This document shows positions 8,731 to 18,284 of a stretch of DNA of 64,000 nt, piece after piece; the first letter of the stretch is position 1, and each line of letters begins with the position of its first letter. The notes beneath the pieces are model-generated. The model was not told the origin of the DNA. It was given only the letters and a program-made list of their open reading frames with translations, and ran no database searches. Made by a program: the position numbers and the translations under genes. Origin of the DNA: JABMOV01 sp964654545 (GTDB taxonomy: Bacteria > Fidelibacterota > Marinisomatia > Marinisomatales > JABMOV01); the NCBI GenBank assembly GCA_964654545.1, contig CAZZIU010000001.1, forward strand, positions 62,001 through 126,000, given 5' to 3'.

Positions 8731-10862
8731 AACAAATTTTAACAGGAAGTATCATTTTATGCGTTATTTCTGGAATTGGAAGAAGCCAATCCTATAACTG
8801 GCCATGTACACCGTTCGCTGAGCAACATTGGATCAATGGCACATTTTGCGAATGTCGCGAAGGTACCAGTGGTGATCGGGACCATTTTCATGACGGTGTA
8901 GATATTCACCTTCCACAGGGCGAACCGGTATACTCTGTCATCAATGGAACTGTCACCAGCTACAGTACGGAAGCACAATCAGGTATTAATGCATATATTC
9001 GCGTGGGTCGCTATGCCTATGTTCATGTTAATTATAATCCTGCATTAAGTGTGGGATCAACGGTAACTGCATTTGAAACGGTCATCGGGTGGACAAACTC
9101 CTGGAATCATATCCATTTTAAAGACGGATACCCCGGTGACGAAATAAATCCTATTCGTCAATCCGGCGGGCTCGATCCACTGGTCGATACGTGGAATCCA
9201 ACAGTAATGGATTTAAAATTTTATATTAATAATACAGAAACCCAATTTCAGAATAACCGCGTTTTTGGTCATGTCGATTTGGTAAGTCAGGCATGGGATC
9301 GTACAGATACAGGTCCTATTGGTGATAACAACGGAATTTTTAAAATTGGATTTGATGTACTAGACAGTGCTGGAAATGTTGTTTTTGGTCCAAGAATACC
9401 TTTTATTTTCAGCTATATTCCTGCTACGGACAACTATATCACGAATGTATTCGCATATGGATCAAATACAGGAACATATCGATACACGATAACGAACAAT
9501 GTTTATTCCGACAACACGTTGGATGTCAGTAACTGGGAATTGGGTACCTATACTGCCAGAGTATTCACTTTTGATCCTTATTATCAATCGGATACTCTAT
9601 TTCAGCCATTCGAGGTAGTTGAATCTGACGATACGCCTCCAGATCCTCCTGTTTTGCTTTCCATACAGCAAAATGAGAATGGTTTCAGATTAAACTGGGC
9701 ACGTAGTGAGGCCCCTGATTTATTGGGATACAGACTCTATTTTAGTTATAATAATGAAACATGGTACAATAACCACAACGAAACAATACTCACATCTGAG
9801 ACTACAGAATTCACAGCTCCATCATTTAGTAATGAGTTGGCATATTTTTATCTTACTGCAGTTGACAATGGACCTTTCACCAACGAAAGTGAAAGATCCA
9901 ATATTTTAGTCTTCCGGAAATCCTTGCCAGAATCAAAAATATTACTGGTAGATGCCAGTCATAACAGTCAAATCATTCCTGGAGAAGAATCCATTGCACG
10001 TTTGGGATTATTGATTGATACATACTCTGATCTTGGTGTGGAATCAATCCATGATTCGTTGATTGCACTGCACGGAGATACTCTGTTGAACAAACCCGTG
10101 TCATGGGTGCATTTTGGTACACAAAACACCACAATCAATGATAACCTAATCAATTGGCTTATCAATAGACAATCCATAGCTGATGCCAAAACCCTATCGA
10201 TGGGAGCATATATTCCAAATTTGCTTTCAACCTCAGAATCAGGATCTTCCTATTTACAGTCTATTGGGATTGATTCAACCTATTGTATTCAGCTGTTTGA
10301 CAATCCCACCGTGTCCACCTCTGGATTTCTTGCATCACTAGGTGTGATTCTATTAGACACACTGATCGACTCGATAGGCGTGGGAGTACAGTTTTCCATA
10401 ATCCCTACCCAACCACTAATGAGTGCTAACGACAATTCTTACCTGGCCCTGGCGCAAACCAGCGTCGCGGAGAATATAATTTTTTCTCCCCCACTGGAGT
10501 TATTTGACAATCCCGATTCCCCCGGATTATTGATTCTTGATCACCTGTTCCCAGGCTCTGTTGATGTAGTGGACAACAATCATCTGTTTCCAGCTGCGTT
10601 TACACTGTCGACTTTTCCCAACCCGTTCAATGGGTCATTCAATATTGTTATTGAGGGAAATAGTGGTCTGTATGACATCCGATTTTTTGATCTTATAGGT
10701 AGAAATATTTATTCGCGGACAATTCAAAAATCCGGTTCTCAATCACAATCGATTCAATTCAGACCAGAAATTCAAATGGAAGCGTCGGGAGTGTATTTTA
10801 TCCAGGTACATAACCGTGCATCCCAACACACATTAACACAAAAAGTTTTATACCTGAAATGA
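8727..10862 (+). CDS. Secreted M23 (LytM-type) peptidase-like protein with fibronectin III domain and T9SS sorting domain
   Basis: 711 residues: a signal peptide (1-20), an M23 metallopeptidase-like domain at about 25-165, a beta-rich region, an FN3-like domain around 300-395 (P-P-D-P-P-V-L-L), an unknown segment, and a C-terminal type IX sorting domain beginning with FPNPFNGSF. The zinc-site residues look present: H55-x3-D59 in HDGVDIHLP, His100, and H-I-H at 128-130, so it may be an active peptidoglycan endopeptidase or a substrate-binding derivative. It is coupled by ATGA overlaps to both neighbours; the downstream partners are S13 and S66 carboxypeptidases, which supports a cell-wall role. 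Confidence 0.8.
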   Translation: MKQILTGSIILCVISGIGRSQSYNWPCTPFAEQHWINGTFCECREGTSGDRDHFHDGVDIHLPQGEPVYSVINGTVTSYSTEAQSGINAYIRVGRYAYVHVNYNPALSVGSTVTAFETVIGWTNSWNHIHFKDGYPGDEINPIRQSGGLDPLVDTWNPTVMDLKFYINNTETQFQNNRVFGHVDLVSQAWDRTDTGPIGDNNGIFKIGFDVLDSAGNVVFGPRIPFIFSYIPATDNYITNVFAYGSNTGTYRYTITNNVYSDNTLDVSNWELGTYTARVFTFDPYYQSDTLFQPFEVVESDDTPPDPPVLLSIQQNENGFRLNWARSEAPDLLGYRLYFSYNNETWYNNHNETILTSETTEFTAPSFSNELAYFYLTAVDNGPFTNESERSNILVFRKSLPESKILLVDASHNSQIIPGEESIARLGLLIDTYSDLGVESIHDSLIALHGDTLLNKPVSWVHFGTQNTTINDNLINWLINRQSIADAKTLSMGAYIPNLLSTSESGSSYLQSIGIDSTYCIQLFDNPTVSTSGFLASLGVILLDTLIDSIGVGVQFSIIPTQPLMSANDNSYLALAQTSVAENIIFSPPLELFDNPDSPGLLILDHLFPGSVDVVDNNHLFPAAFTLSTFPNPFNGSFNIVIEGNSGLYDIRFFDLIGRNIYSRTIQKSGSQSQSIQFRPEIQMEASGVYFIQVHNRASQHTLTQKVLYLK

Positions 10863-12292
10863 AAAATATCCTTTTCCTGTACCTGTTATGCATAACCGGT
10901 TGCTCCGTTCATCCTATTGTTAATCCTGCTACCGGTAAGGTATCGACAGTATACAAAATTAATAAGGCAATAATAGATTCAGGATTAGAAACAAATATCG
11001 GTATCCAGGTAATGGAAGCCCAATCGGGGCGTATAATATATGATTTAAATAGCCACAATCTGTTTAATCCTGCCAGCAACAATAAAATATTTACTGCTAC
11101 TGCAGCCTTGAAATTTCTCACACCTGATTTTCATTTTATTACCACAATTTGGGTACCCAAATCAGAAATCTTTTCATCTCACCTGAGCCGGTTGGTCATA
11201 AAGGGTGATGGTGATCCAGATTTTTTCCCTGAACATTTGGATTCGCTGGCTCAGGTGTTAGCAATGTATTACAGCTCAATAGATACTATAATAATTGACA
11301 ACACAAAACTAGACTCGATTTATTATGGTGAAGGATGGATGTGGGATGAAGGTTCAGGCTGGTATGCAGCGCAAATCGATGCCATGACATTCAATGATAA
11401 TTGTGTCGATCTGCACGTTACAGGTGGTGCTATTGATGAAAAACCACAGATTGTGGTAGTCCCAGATACAAAATATGTTACAATAAATAATCAGGCAGTG
11501 ACTGTGAATGATACGTTGGATCCTATCGATTTTGAGATTGAAAGGCACTGGTGGCAATTCAATAATCGGATTGATATCACGGGTGAGTTCTATATGCCAG
11601 AGCCAGATACTTCTGTCTATTATAGAAATGTGCACGATCCTGCGCTATTTACCGGTACTGTTTTAAAAGAAATGCTTGAGGCCAAAGGGATAACCATCGC
11701 CGGACCGATTGTAAAAAGCCGAGTGCGAAGGAATGATATTGTTATAGCCTCGCATGATGCTGGCAGATTTATGGAATCATTAAAGAATTTCCTAAAAGTC
11801 AGTGATAATCAATCAGGAGAATTGTATGTCAAAACAATCGGACAAACCGTGACAGGAAATCCGGGTAGCTGGCATGATGGTCTACACGCCATCAGACTTT
11901 TTTTTCAAGATGAAATTAGAATGGATACAACTACTTTTTCCTATGTAGATGGATCGGGTGTTTCTCGATACAATTACTCCTCACCATCTACTTTTACACA
12001 AATTTTGCAGTGGATTTACCTACAGGATGCCTACCGTGACAGCTTTATCACTGCCTTACCCACTGGCGGTTGGGATGGAACATTAAAAAGCAGGATGACT
12101 GGTGACGATAGTGGGAAATATATCCATGCTAAAACGGGGACGCTTTCTGGTGTGAGTTGTTTATCCGGTTATATCCTCCCTCCCGCCAGAAAGGCACTCA
12201 TTTTTTCAATTCTTATGAATGGGTATGTGGGTGATGCCGGACCCTATCGTGATTTACAGGACGAAATATGCAGAATATTAATCAAAAATTGA
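10859..12292 (+). CDS. D-alanyl-D-alanine carboxypeptidase/endopeptidase, PBP4 (S13) family, lipoprotein
   Basis: 477 residues. A lipoprotein signal ends at C15 (C-I-T-G-C). The three penicillin-binding motifs are visible: S73-N-N-K76 in NPASNNKIFTA, S-D-N in KVSDNQSGELYVK, and K-T-G in HAKTGTLSGVS. The family removes the terminal D-Ala or cuts D-Ala-meso-DAP cross-links in the periplasm. The start overlaps the preceding stop (ATGA) and the 3' end overlaps the LD-carboxypeptidase gene by 25 bases, so the two activities are probably coordinated in peptidoglycan turnover. Confidence 0.92.
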   Translation: MKNILFLYLLCITGCSVHPIVNPATGKVSTVYKINKAIIDSGLETNIGIQVMEAQSGRIIYDLNSHNLFNPASNNKIFTATAALKFLTPDFHFITTIWVPKSEIFSSHLSRLVIKGDGDPDFFPEHLDSLAQVLAMYYSSIDTIIIDNTKLDSIYYGEGWMWDEGSGWYAAQIDAMTFNDNCVDLHVTGGAIDEKPQIVVVPDTKYVTINNQAVTVNDTLDPIDFEIERHWWQFNNRIDITGEFYMPEPDTSVYYRNVHDPALFTGTVLKEMLEAKGITIAGPIVKSRVRRNDIVIASHDAGRFMESLKNFLKVSDNQSGELYVKTIGQTVTGNPGSWHDGLHAIRLFFQDEIRMDTTTFSYVDGSGVSRYNYSSPSTFTQILQWIYLQDAYRDSFITALPTGGWDGTLKSRMTGDDSGKYIHAKTGTLSGVSCLSGYILPPARKALIFSILMNGYVGDAGPYRDLQDEICRILIKN

Positions 12293-13224
12293 TACGTCCG
12301 AAAGCAATACATCCTGGGGCAACTTTGGGCGTTGTTTGTCCATCAAAATGGGCACCAGAGGATGAAATATTATCCATTGGTAAAATGTATGAAGAGCGAG
12401 GGTATAAGATATTATATGGCAATACCCCGTTTCTTCGGGATCACCAATTTGCTGGATCACCCAACCAACGCGCGCAAGATATTGAGAAGATGTTCGCAGA
12501 TCCGGATGTGGATGCAATCGTGTGTGCCAGAGGCGGATACGGTGCCAATCGGGTCATTCCTCTTTTAAACTATGAATTGATACGCAAGAACCCAAAAATA
12601 TTCATGGGTTATAGTGATATTACAATGCTCCTTCATTCCATGAATCAGCAGTCAGGCTTGGTGACATTTCATGGACCTATGTTCGTGTCTTATAAACCAG
12701 AATTCGTACCATATAATTGGGAAAATTGGGAGAATATCATCTCTGGTAAATCACCTCTTACACTTACCAATCCATCGGATCTACCGCCTCGGGTTCTTAA
12801 ACCAGGAAAAGCATCAGGTCCATTTACAGGTGGGAATATTACTCTGGTTGCAAATCGATTAGGAACCCCCAGACAAATAAATTGCGATGGTGCCATATTA
12901 ATGTTGGAAGATATTCATGAATATTTATACGCCTTTGATCGTTACCTTGTCCATTTGCGACAATCTGGATCTTTAGAAAACATTCAGGGCTTACTTGTTG
13001 GTGAATTGGTCGACATGCAAGACGAAGATATTCCATTTGGTAAAACCACTGATGAAATAATTATGGATGTTTTTGGCGACATGGATATTCCAATTGTATC
13101 AAATGTTGCATGTGGTCATGGACAATACCAGATGACCCTGCCCATTGGTCATCCGTGTGAAATTGACGCAACCGAAACATTATTTTCCATCAAATTTCAT
13201 GAATCACCCGTTTCACCAAATTGA
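12268..13224 (+). CDS. ldcA: Muramoyltetrapeptide LD-carboxypeptidase (S66 family)
   Basis: Removes the terminal D-Ala from muropeptide tetrapeptides, an essential step of cytoplasmic peptidoglycan recycling. It has 318 residues without a signal peptide. The nucleophile Ser116 is in the family motif GYSDIT, preceded by CARGGYGANR (86-95) and followed by FHGPMF; the C-terminal Glu/His region (M-L-E-D-I-H-E-Y and V-A-C-G-H-G) is present. The ATG at 12268 lies within the end of the S13 gene. A 76-base gap then separates it from spmA. Confidence 0.92.
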   Translation: MQNINQKLIRPKAIHPGATLGVVCPSKWAPEDEILSIGKMYEERGYKILYGNTPFLRDHQFAGSPNQRAQDIEKMFADPDVDAIVCARGGYGANRVIPLLNYELIRKNPKIFMGYSDITMLLHSMNQQSGLVTFHGPMFVSYKPEFVPYNWENWENIISGKSPLTLTNPSDLPPRVLKPGKASGPFTGGNITLVANRLGTPRQINCDGAILMLEDIHEYLYAFDRYLVHLRQSGSLENIQGLLVGELVDMQDEDIPFGKTTDEIIMDVFGDMDIPIVSNVACGHGQYQMTLPIGHPCEIDATETLFSIKFHESPVSPN

Positions 13225-13300
13225 TTGTTATCTGACAAAGAATAAACACAGTATGCTGCGATATAACTTTAATCGCCATTTTTTGATTTTAGGAGGATAA

Positions 13301-13897
13301 ATGCTTAACTACATCTGGTTTGGAATGATTGTCATTGCGGTTATCGTGGGGACAATCACTGGAAATATTGATGCTGTGACCCAGGCAGCAATTGACATGG
13401 CAAAAACTGCTGTTGAGATTGCTATCAGCTTAATTGGAATAATGGCTCTGTGGCTAGGGATCATGAAAATCGCTGAGAAATCTGGTTTAATCCGAATGAT
13501 AGCACGTGGCCTCAGACCGATTACCTTACAATTATTTCCAGATGTTCCTCCTGACCATCCAGCGATAGGGTCCATTATTCTAAATATGGCAGCAAATATT
13601 CTCGGATTGGGAAATGCAGCAACTCCTTTGGGTTTAAAAGCCATGGAAGAGTTACAGGAACTAAATCCGCATAAAGAAACAGCAACCAATGCAATGGTAA
13701 CATTTCTCGCAATCAACACTTCCAGCGTGCAATTGATTCTACCAGCGACGGTTATTGCCCTTATGGGAACCCAATCCAATCAAATTTTCCTGACGACAAT
13801 TGTTGCCACCAGCGTTTCAACTATTGTTGCTGTGGTGGTTGTCAAATTCCTACAGAATAAGAAGCACTTCACGATTCAGGGGGTGCGGAATGATTGA
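13301..13897 (+). CDS. spmA: Spore maturation protein A-like membrane protein (nucleoside-recognition/Gate domain)
   Basis: 198 residues with several hydrophobic segments and the Gate-domain signature N-M-A-A-N-I-L-G-L-G-N-A-A-T-P-L-G. SpmA and SpmB pairs are named from Bacillus, where they affect spore-core dehydration, but they occur in many non-sporulating bacteria where their transported substrate is unknown. A good AGGAGG sits about six bases before the ATG. The 3' end overlaps spmB by 8 bases. The position after two peptidoglycan carboxypeptidases is suggestive only. Confidence 0.88.
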   Translation: MLNYIWFGMIVIAVIVGTITGNIDAVTQAAIDMAKTAVEIAISLIGIMALWLGIMKIAEKSGLIRMIARGLRPITLQLFPDVPPDHPAIGSIILNMAANILGLGNAATPLGLKAMEELQELNPHKETATNAMVTFLAINTSSVQLILPATVIALMGTQSNQIFLTTIVATSVSTIVAVVVVKFLQNKKHFTIQGVRND

Positions 13898-14435
13898 ATC
13901 ATTTGTTGACATTCTGAATGAAGGATCAAAATATATTATTCCCCTATTAATTGCAGGTATCCCACTGTATGCCCTTTGGCGCAAAAAGATTAAGGTGTAT
14001 GAAGTGTTCGTAGAGGGCGCAAAGGATGGTTTTACTATTGCTGTAAGGATCATCCCCTATCTTGTGGCTATTCTTGTTGCAATTGGAATGTTCCGGGCAT
14101 CAGGTGCATTGGACTTGCTATTATCGTTATTGTCACCAATACTCAATCTGATTGGATTTCCAGCGGAAAATCTCCCACTGGCATTGATGCGTCCACTTTC
14201 TGGAAGTGGTTCACTGGGGCTATTAACTGACATTATTAATCAATACGGTGCAGATTCATTGTTTGCGAAAATCGGAGCGACCATGTTTGGATCAACAGAA
14301 ACAACGTTTTACGTACTGGCTGTTTATTTCGGAAGTGTGGGAATCAAAAATACCAGACACGCCCTGCCGGCCGGATTAATAGCAGATGCAGCAGGGGCAC
14401 TGGCCGCTGTATATATCTGTAAATTGATATTTTAG
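13890..14435 (+). CDS. spmB: Spore maturation protein B-like membrane protein
   Basis: 181 residues, membrane protein, partner of SpmA. Typical stretches are R-P-L-S-G-S-G-S-L-G and F-G-S-T-E-T-T-F-Y-V-L-A-V-Y-F-G-S-V-G. The start at 13890 overlaps the spmA stop; the longer frame from 13800 would be a shadow of the spmA 3' end. Function in this organism is unknown; the SpmA-SpmB pair is expected to form one complex in the inner membrane. Confidence 0.9.
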   Translation: MIESFVDILNEGSKYIIPLLIAGIPLYALWRKKIKVYEVFVEGAKDGFTIAVRIIPYLVAILVAIGMFRASGALDLLLSLLSPILNLIGFPAENLPLALMRPLSGSGSLGLLTDIINQYGADSLFAKIGATMFGSTETTFYVLAVYFGSVGIKNTRHALPAGLIADAAGALAAVYICKLIF

Positions 14436-14461
14436 TCTCGTTAAAAATAGACTCCGATGGC

Positions 14462-14791
14462 ATAATATCTTTTGCTGACTTTGAAAAAGTCGATTTGCGG
14501 ACTGGCCGAATTGTAGTTGTAAGTCCATTTCCAGAAGCCGAAAACCGCCTATAAACTCACCATTGATTTTGGAACGGATGTTGGCGAAATAAATCCAGTA
14601 TCCAATTAACAGAATTGAATACACCTGAAGAACTTCGACATAGATTAATCGTCGTAGTAGTCAACTTTAAACCGAAACAGATTGGACCATTTTTATCGGA
14701 ATGCCTCGTTTGTGGATTTAAAAATGATAACAGTCATGTGGTCTTGTGTAATCCTGATATGGATGTACTTTTAGGAAGCATTCTCTTTTAA
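14462..14791 (+). pseudogene. csaA: Decayed csaA-like (tRNA-binding OB-fold) gene with two frameshifts
   Basis: Three frames read in turn give a nearly complete CsaA-type protein: 14468-14551 (S-F-A-D-F-E-K-V-D-L-R-T-G-R-I-V), then 14550-14591 (Y-K-L-T-I-D-F-G-T-D-V-G-E-I), then 14594-14791 (S-S-I-Q-L-T-E-L to a normal TAA). Each junction is explained by loss of a single base, one near 14549 and one in an A-run at 14591-14593. No ATG, GTG or TTG start is present in the first frame either. CsaA family members are export-related chaperones with a tRNA-binding fold. The decay looks genuine unless it reflects sequencing error, since surrounding genes are intact. Confidence 0.8.
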
Positions 14792-14796
14792 TAATG

Positions 14797-17124
14797 TTAG
14801 TGAGCCTGCATTTGACCTTCCATAGAATTTGCGAGCCGTTGGGCTGTAACTAAAAATTCATCGACTGATAGTTGTTTTATATAAATAACACCATGTGCGG
14901 CACGTAACCGGGGATGGTCGTTTTTATACCAAAAATCCCTCCCCAAAATCAGTTCCATCAGTTGATGTTGTTCAACCCATATTTTTTGGGTTAAATCACA
15001 AAATGGACCATCCCACTCGTAGCTTGGGAAAGAAGCATCTTTCTGGCTCAAATAACAGGTCATAAATGTATCCCGCAATACAGACATGGAATTCAAGGAT
15101 ACGGGAATGATAATATCTGCTTCTGCAGCATTGAACCGATACCACACATTTCTGTACCCCCAGATTTTCACCCTGGAAGTATCCCTTTCCTTTTTCCAAC
15201 GACGTATGGCTTCTGCTATGGTTTGCAATACTTTGTAGTGGGTATCCGGCCCACTACCTTCAGGATCCATTGCCAGCGTTATTACCGAAGGGTTAACTTC
15301 CCTTAATAAATTGAGTACAGGTTCAACATCACGTTTCTGCTTTGGATTTTCAGTAAAAATATCGCCTTTGTAAAACCCAAGTCGAAGGTGATGAATGTTT
15401 TCCAGTTGAACACCGTAATGGGCCCAAACGAGTTCTTCTTCAAATTCCCTAATCATTCCTTTAAGTGCCTGGACTTTTTTTGAATTCTTCTCCCCATCAT
15501 AGCATCGATCCAGATAATGAATAATCTCATCAATCTTTTGGACAATCTCCTGCTTGGTATTTAATTGGTATAACCCAACCAGTCCTCTGGTTAATCGATG
15601 GCTTAAACCTCGTTTTTGCCCGTCAACACTATTGGATGCAATCCTGTCTAAATAATGATAAATATCCTTATCCCACTTCGTTTTATAGCCACCGGTAAAG
15701 AAATCTGGATAGTCTACCATTTGGATTAAACCGGCTACCAACAACTTTTTTATTGTCCATAATATTGAACGCAAATAACCATTTGTCACCGACGTAAATC
15801 CGGAGGTCATATTGACAAAAACATTTTTATTACTTGGAGAACGTACAAGATGGATCACATGTGGTAGGTATCCCAGCATGATATCATCATGGTGTGGTCC
15901 GGTATGCAGGAAAGTCTGGTGCTCTATTTGTTCAACACCCAGATTTATTTTATCAATGAACGAATTTAGAATACGAGTTGGTGTGTTTTCATTTAAACCT
16001 GGTATGTGTGAACAAAAGGGATCGTTTTTCATATCATCCATTTTAACCCTGGTACCAAACATGTGGAACTTTTTACAGAGTCGTATGAAATTTTCTTCTT
16101 CCTTTTTCTTTCCCCAATTATCGTTGATAAAGTGTATTTGCTTTGAATCTTCGAGAGCGATCGCAGCTCCATTTGTTAAGTAAAACCTGGCATTTTCCAA
16201 TCGCTGTAAAACAGATGCTGGATAGTGTACATTCATCCCTTTTTCAAGTGCATATTTAATGACCTGTGCTTTTGCTTCACCAGCGGCAATAATGATTGCT
16301 GTGGTCTTTGAATTATAGGTAATGGTTTCTAGTCCAATTGTGATCACCAACCGATTCCGTGACACTTCAATACCACCCAAATCAGTAGCCGCAGCAGCCT
16401 GTGTTTCAAAATTAGTTTCCGTGAGCCTGGTGGTTGAATTAAGATCACTTCCCCGTACATTGAACGCAATATGACCATCTGGACCTATTCCGCCAAGGAA
16501 GAACCCAATTCCGCCTAAATTCCTAATTTTTTGTTCATATTCACTGCACCATTGATCGACCATAAAAATCGCTTGTTGCTGTGTTTCCTCCTGCACTGAT
16601 TTTGGTGACCTTACACGCAGGGACAAATCCACTTTAAGATCAGGAAATATCTCCTGTATTGGGCGATCATCAGGCATTGGGATGGTATCGCAATTAATGA
16701 GTAATGCCTTATCCGGTGATATCCCAAATCCTTCTAAATAAAATGAATCAACATAATTAAAAAAGCTGTTGTGCTGCTTTGGATTGATCGGAAAAAATTC
16801 ATCTATTTGAACAAATGAAAGCTGTGAAAAATCAGGTTTATTTTTTTGCTTCAATCCATGGTTTTCGAGTAGTGATTCGACCGATGGATTCTTCCAATTT
16901 CCTAAAATATACTCTATCCATTTAATAAAATATTCTGGGGTTTTTCCAGTTGGAAGACTGACAACGCCATTTGGGTTTTCTACTACCCATTCAATAAACC
17001 TGAGTGCGGTCAGGCATCCCAATTGTGGAAAATTATCAACAACGATAGTTGGGATTTTTGTTGTGATTGTATTCCGTTGTGATAATTCGAAAAAAGATTG
17101 TTCAACTTTGGATGCAAATTTCAC
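14797..17124 (-). CDS. Glucosamine-6-phosphate deaminase fused to a PIG-L-type deacetylase domain
   Basis: 775 residues. The N-terminal half is NagB-like: S-L-P-T-G-K-T-P (57-64), Q-I-D-E-F-F-P (106-112) and the catalytic loop GGIGPDGHIAFN (211-222). From about 400 on there is a PIG-L/LmbE domain with its metal-binding motif GPHHDD (409-414). Fusions of this design are known in Bacteroidetes, where GlcNAc-6-P would be deacetylated and deaminated by one polypeptide; that is inference here. The start is GTG at 17124. Upstream on the same strand is anmK, 35 bases away, fitting amino-sugar salvage. Confidence 0.9.
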   Translation of the reverse strand: MKFASKVEQSFFELSQRNTITTKIPTIVVDNFPQLGCLTALRFIEWVVENPNGVVSLPTGKTPEYFIKWIEYILGNWKNPSVESLLENHGLKQKNKPDFSQLSFVQIDEFFPINPKQHNSFFNYVDSFYLEGFGISPDKALLINCDTIPMPDDRPIQEIFPDLKVDLSLRVRSPKSVQEETQQQAIFMVDQWCSEYEQKIRNLGGIGFFLGGIGPDGHIAFNVRGSDLNSTTRLTETNFETQAAAATDLGGIEVSRNRLVITIGLETITYNSKTTAIIIAAGEAKAQVIKYALEKGMNVHYPASVLQRLENARFYLTNGAAIALEDSKQIHFINDNWGKKKEEENFIRLCKKFHMFGTRVKMDDMKNDPFCSHIPGLNENTPTRILNSFIDKINLGVEQIEHQTFLHTGPHHDDIMLGYLPHVIHLVRSPSNKNVFVNMTSGFTSVTNGYLRSILWTIKKLLVAGLIQMVDYPDFFTGGYKTKWDKDIYHYLDRIASNSVDGQKRGLSHRLTRGLVGLYQLNTKQEIVQKIDEIIHYLDRCYDGEKNSKKVQALKGMIREFEEELVWAHYGVQLENIHHLRLGFYKGDIFTENPKQKRDVEPVLNLLREVNPSVITLAMDPEGSGPDTHYKVLQTIAEAIRRWKKERDTSRVKIWGYRNVWYRFNAAEADIIIPVSLNSMSVLRDTFMTCYLSQKDASFPSYEWDGPFCDLTQKIWVEQHQLMELILGRDFWYKNDHPRLRAAHGVIYIKQLSVDEFLVTAQRLANSMEGQMQAH

Positions 17125-17159
17125 GGCTGAATTTAGAGGTATTCCTGATTTATCTTATT

Positions 17160-18263
17160 CTAGATAGTTAGTTTTCCTAGAACCACTTGTCTTTTGGCGC
17201 CAGTCACATCCGGAATATTGGCAGGAATTCCTTTTATGTACGCTACGGCTAAAAATGCAAAACCAAGAGCCTCTTTTCCATCGACGGGAATTCCAAATTC
17301 ATCTGAAATTGTTACTTTATGTTTGGAGAAGCATCTTTTCAATTCATTCATTACGCATTGATGGTGAGAACCGCCGCCTGCAACAATTACAGTCTCCTGA
17401 GCATTTGTTAAATATGGAATACAGCCTTGGTATACTGATTGGGCCGTGAATCTGGAGAGGGTTGCTAACTGATCTTCTTTGTTCAGATTTCCCAGATCAT
17501 GTAAATGACTCAAAATCCAATTTTTTCCGTAGTCATGTCGACCTGCGGACTTTGGTGGAATTTGTTGAATAAATGAATCCTGCATCCACTGATGTACCAA
17601 TTGATTATCCGCTGCACCCAATAATGCAATTTTCCCGTTAATATCTATGCCAGAATCATATATATCATGATACCGCTCATCCAACAGTCCCATTCCCGGT
17701 CCTGTATCAAACCCAATAATTTTACCATTGGATTTAGGGAGAACGGTTACATTTGCAATTCCACCAAGATTTAAAGCAATTCGGTCTTCTTTCTCGTCCT
17801 GTAATAACCACTTATCCACGATCGGAATAAGTGGCGCCCCACACCCGCCTACTGACACGTCTCTTGATCTGAAATCCGAAATAACCGGAACAGAAAATGT
17901 CTCTGCAAGATAGGATGGCTCACCAATTTGCAAAGTGGAATAGTTGTGATGATGATAGATAGTTTGTCCATGACACCCTATTACTTCAGGAATCATATTT
18001 TTTGGCATATGAGACGCCAATGAATCTGCCATCCACTGGCCAAATTCAAAATGCAAATCACTTATTCTGGCAGTATTTCCATCTAAAGCTTTTTGAAATT
18101 GATGTTTTAATTGGGGTGGATAAGTAATGGTATCCATCCACATGATATGGAAATCAGCTGATTCTTTGGTGAGTTGTATGTCGGCAACGCAACAATCCAT
18201 TCCATCCATGGATGTTCCCGTCATCAGCCCAAGGGATCGAATGATTTTATTTGTTGATAACAA
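17160..18263 (-). CDS. anmK: Anhydro-N-acetylmuramic acid kinase
   Basis: Opens and phosphorylates 1,6-anhydroMurNAc to MurNAc-6-P during peptidoglycan recycling. It has 367 residues, the family length. The ATP-loop GLMTGTSMDGMD lies at 12-23, followed by GCHGQTIYH, DFRSRDVSVGGCGAPL, the N-L-G-G-I-A-N-V-T motif and the C-terminal GGGSHH. The start is TTG at 18263; the first ATG is already inside the conserved loop. Together with the NagB fusion it forms a recycling pair. No murQ etherase is seen in this window. Confidence 0.94.
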   Translation of the reverse strand: MLSTNKIIRSLGLMTGTSMDGMDCCVADIQLTKESADFHIMWMDTITYPPQLKHQFQKALDGNTARISDLHFEFGQWMADSLASHMPKNMIPEVIGCHGQTIYHHHNYSTLQIGEPSYLAETFSVPVISDFRSRDVSVGGCGAPLIPIVDKWLLQDEKEDRIALNLGGIANVTVLPKSNGKIIGFDTGPGMGLLDERYHDIYDSGIDINGKIALLGAADNQLVHQWMQDSFIQQIPPKSAGRHDYGKNWILSHLHDLGNLNKEDQLATLSRFTAQSVYQGCIPYLTNAQETVIVAGGGSHHQCVMNELKRCFSKHKVTISDEFGIPVDGKEALGFAFLAVAYIKGIPANIPDVTGAKRQVVLGKLTI

Positions 18264-18284
18264 AATAGAAATTCAATGTAATCA

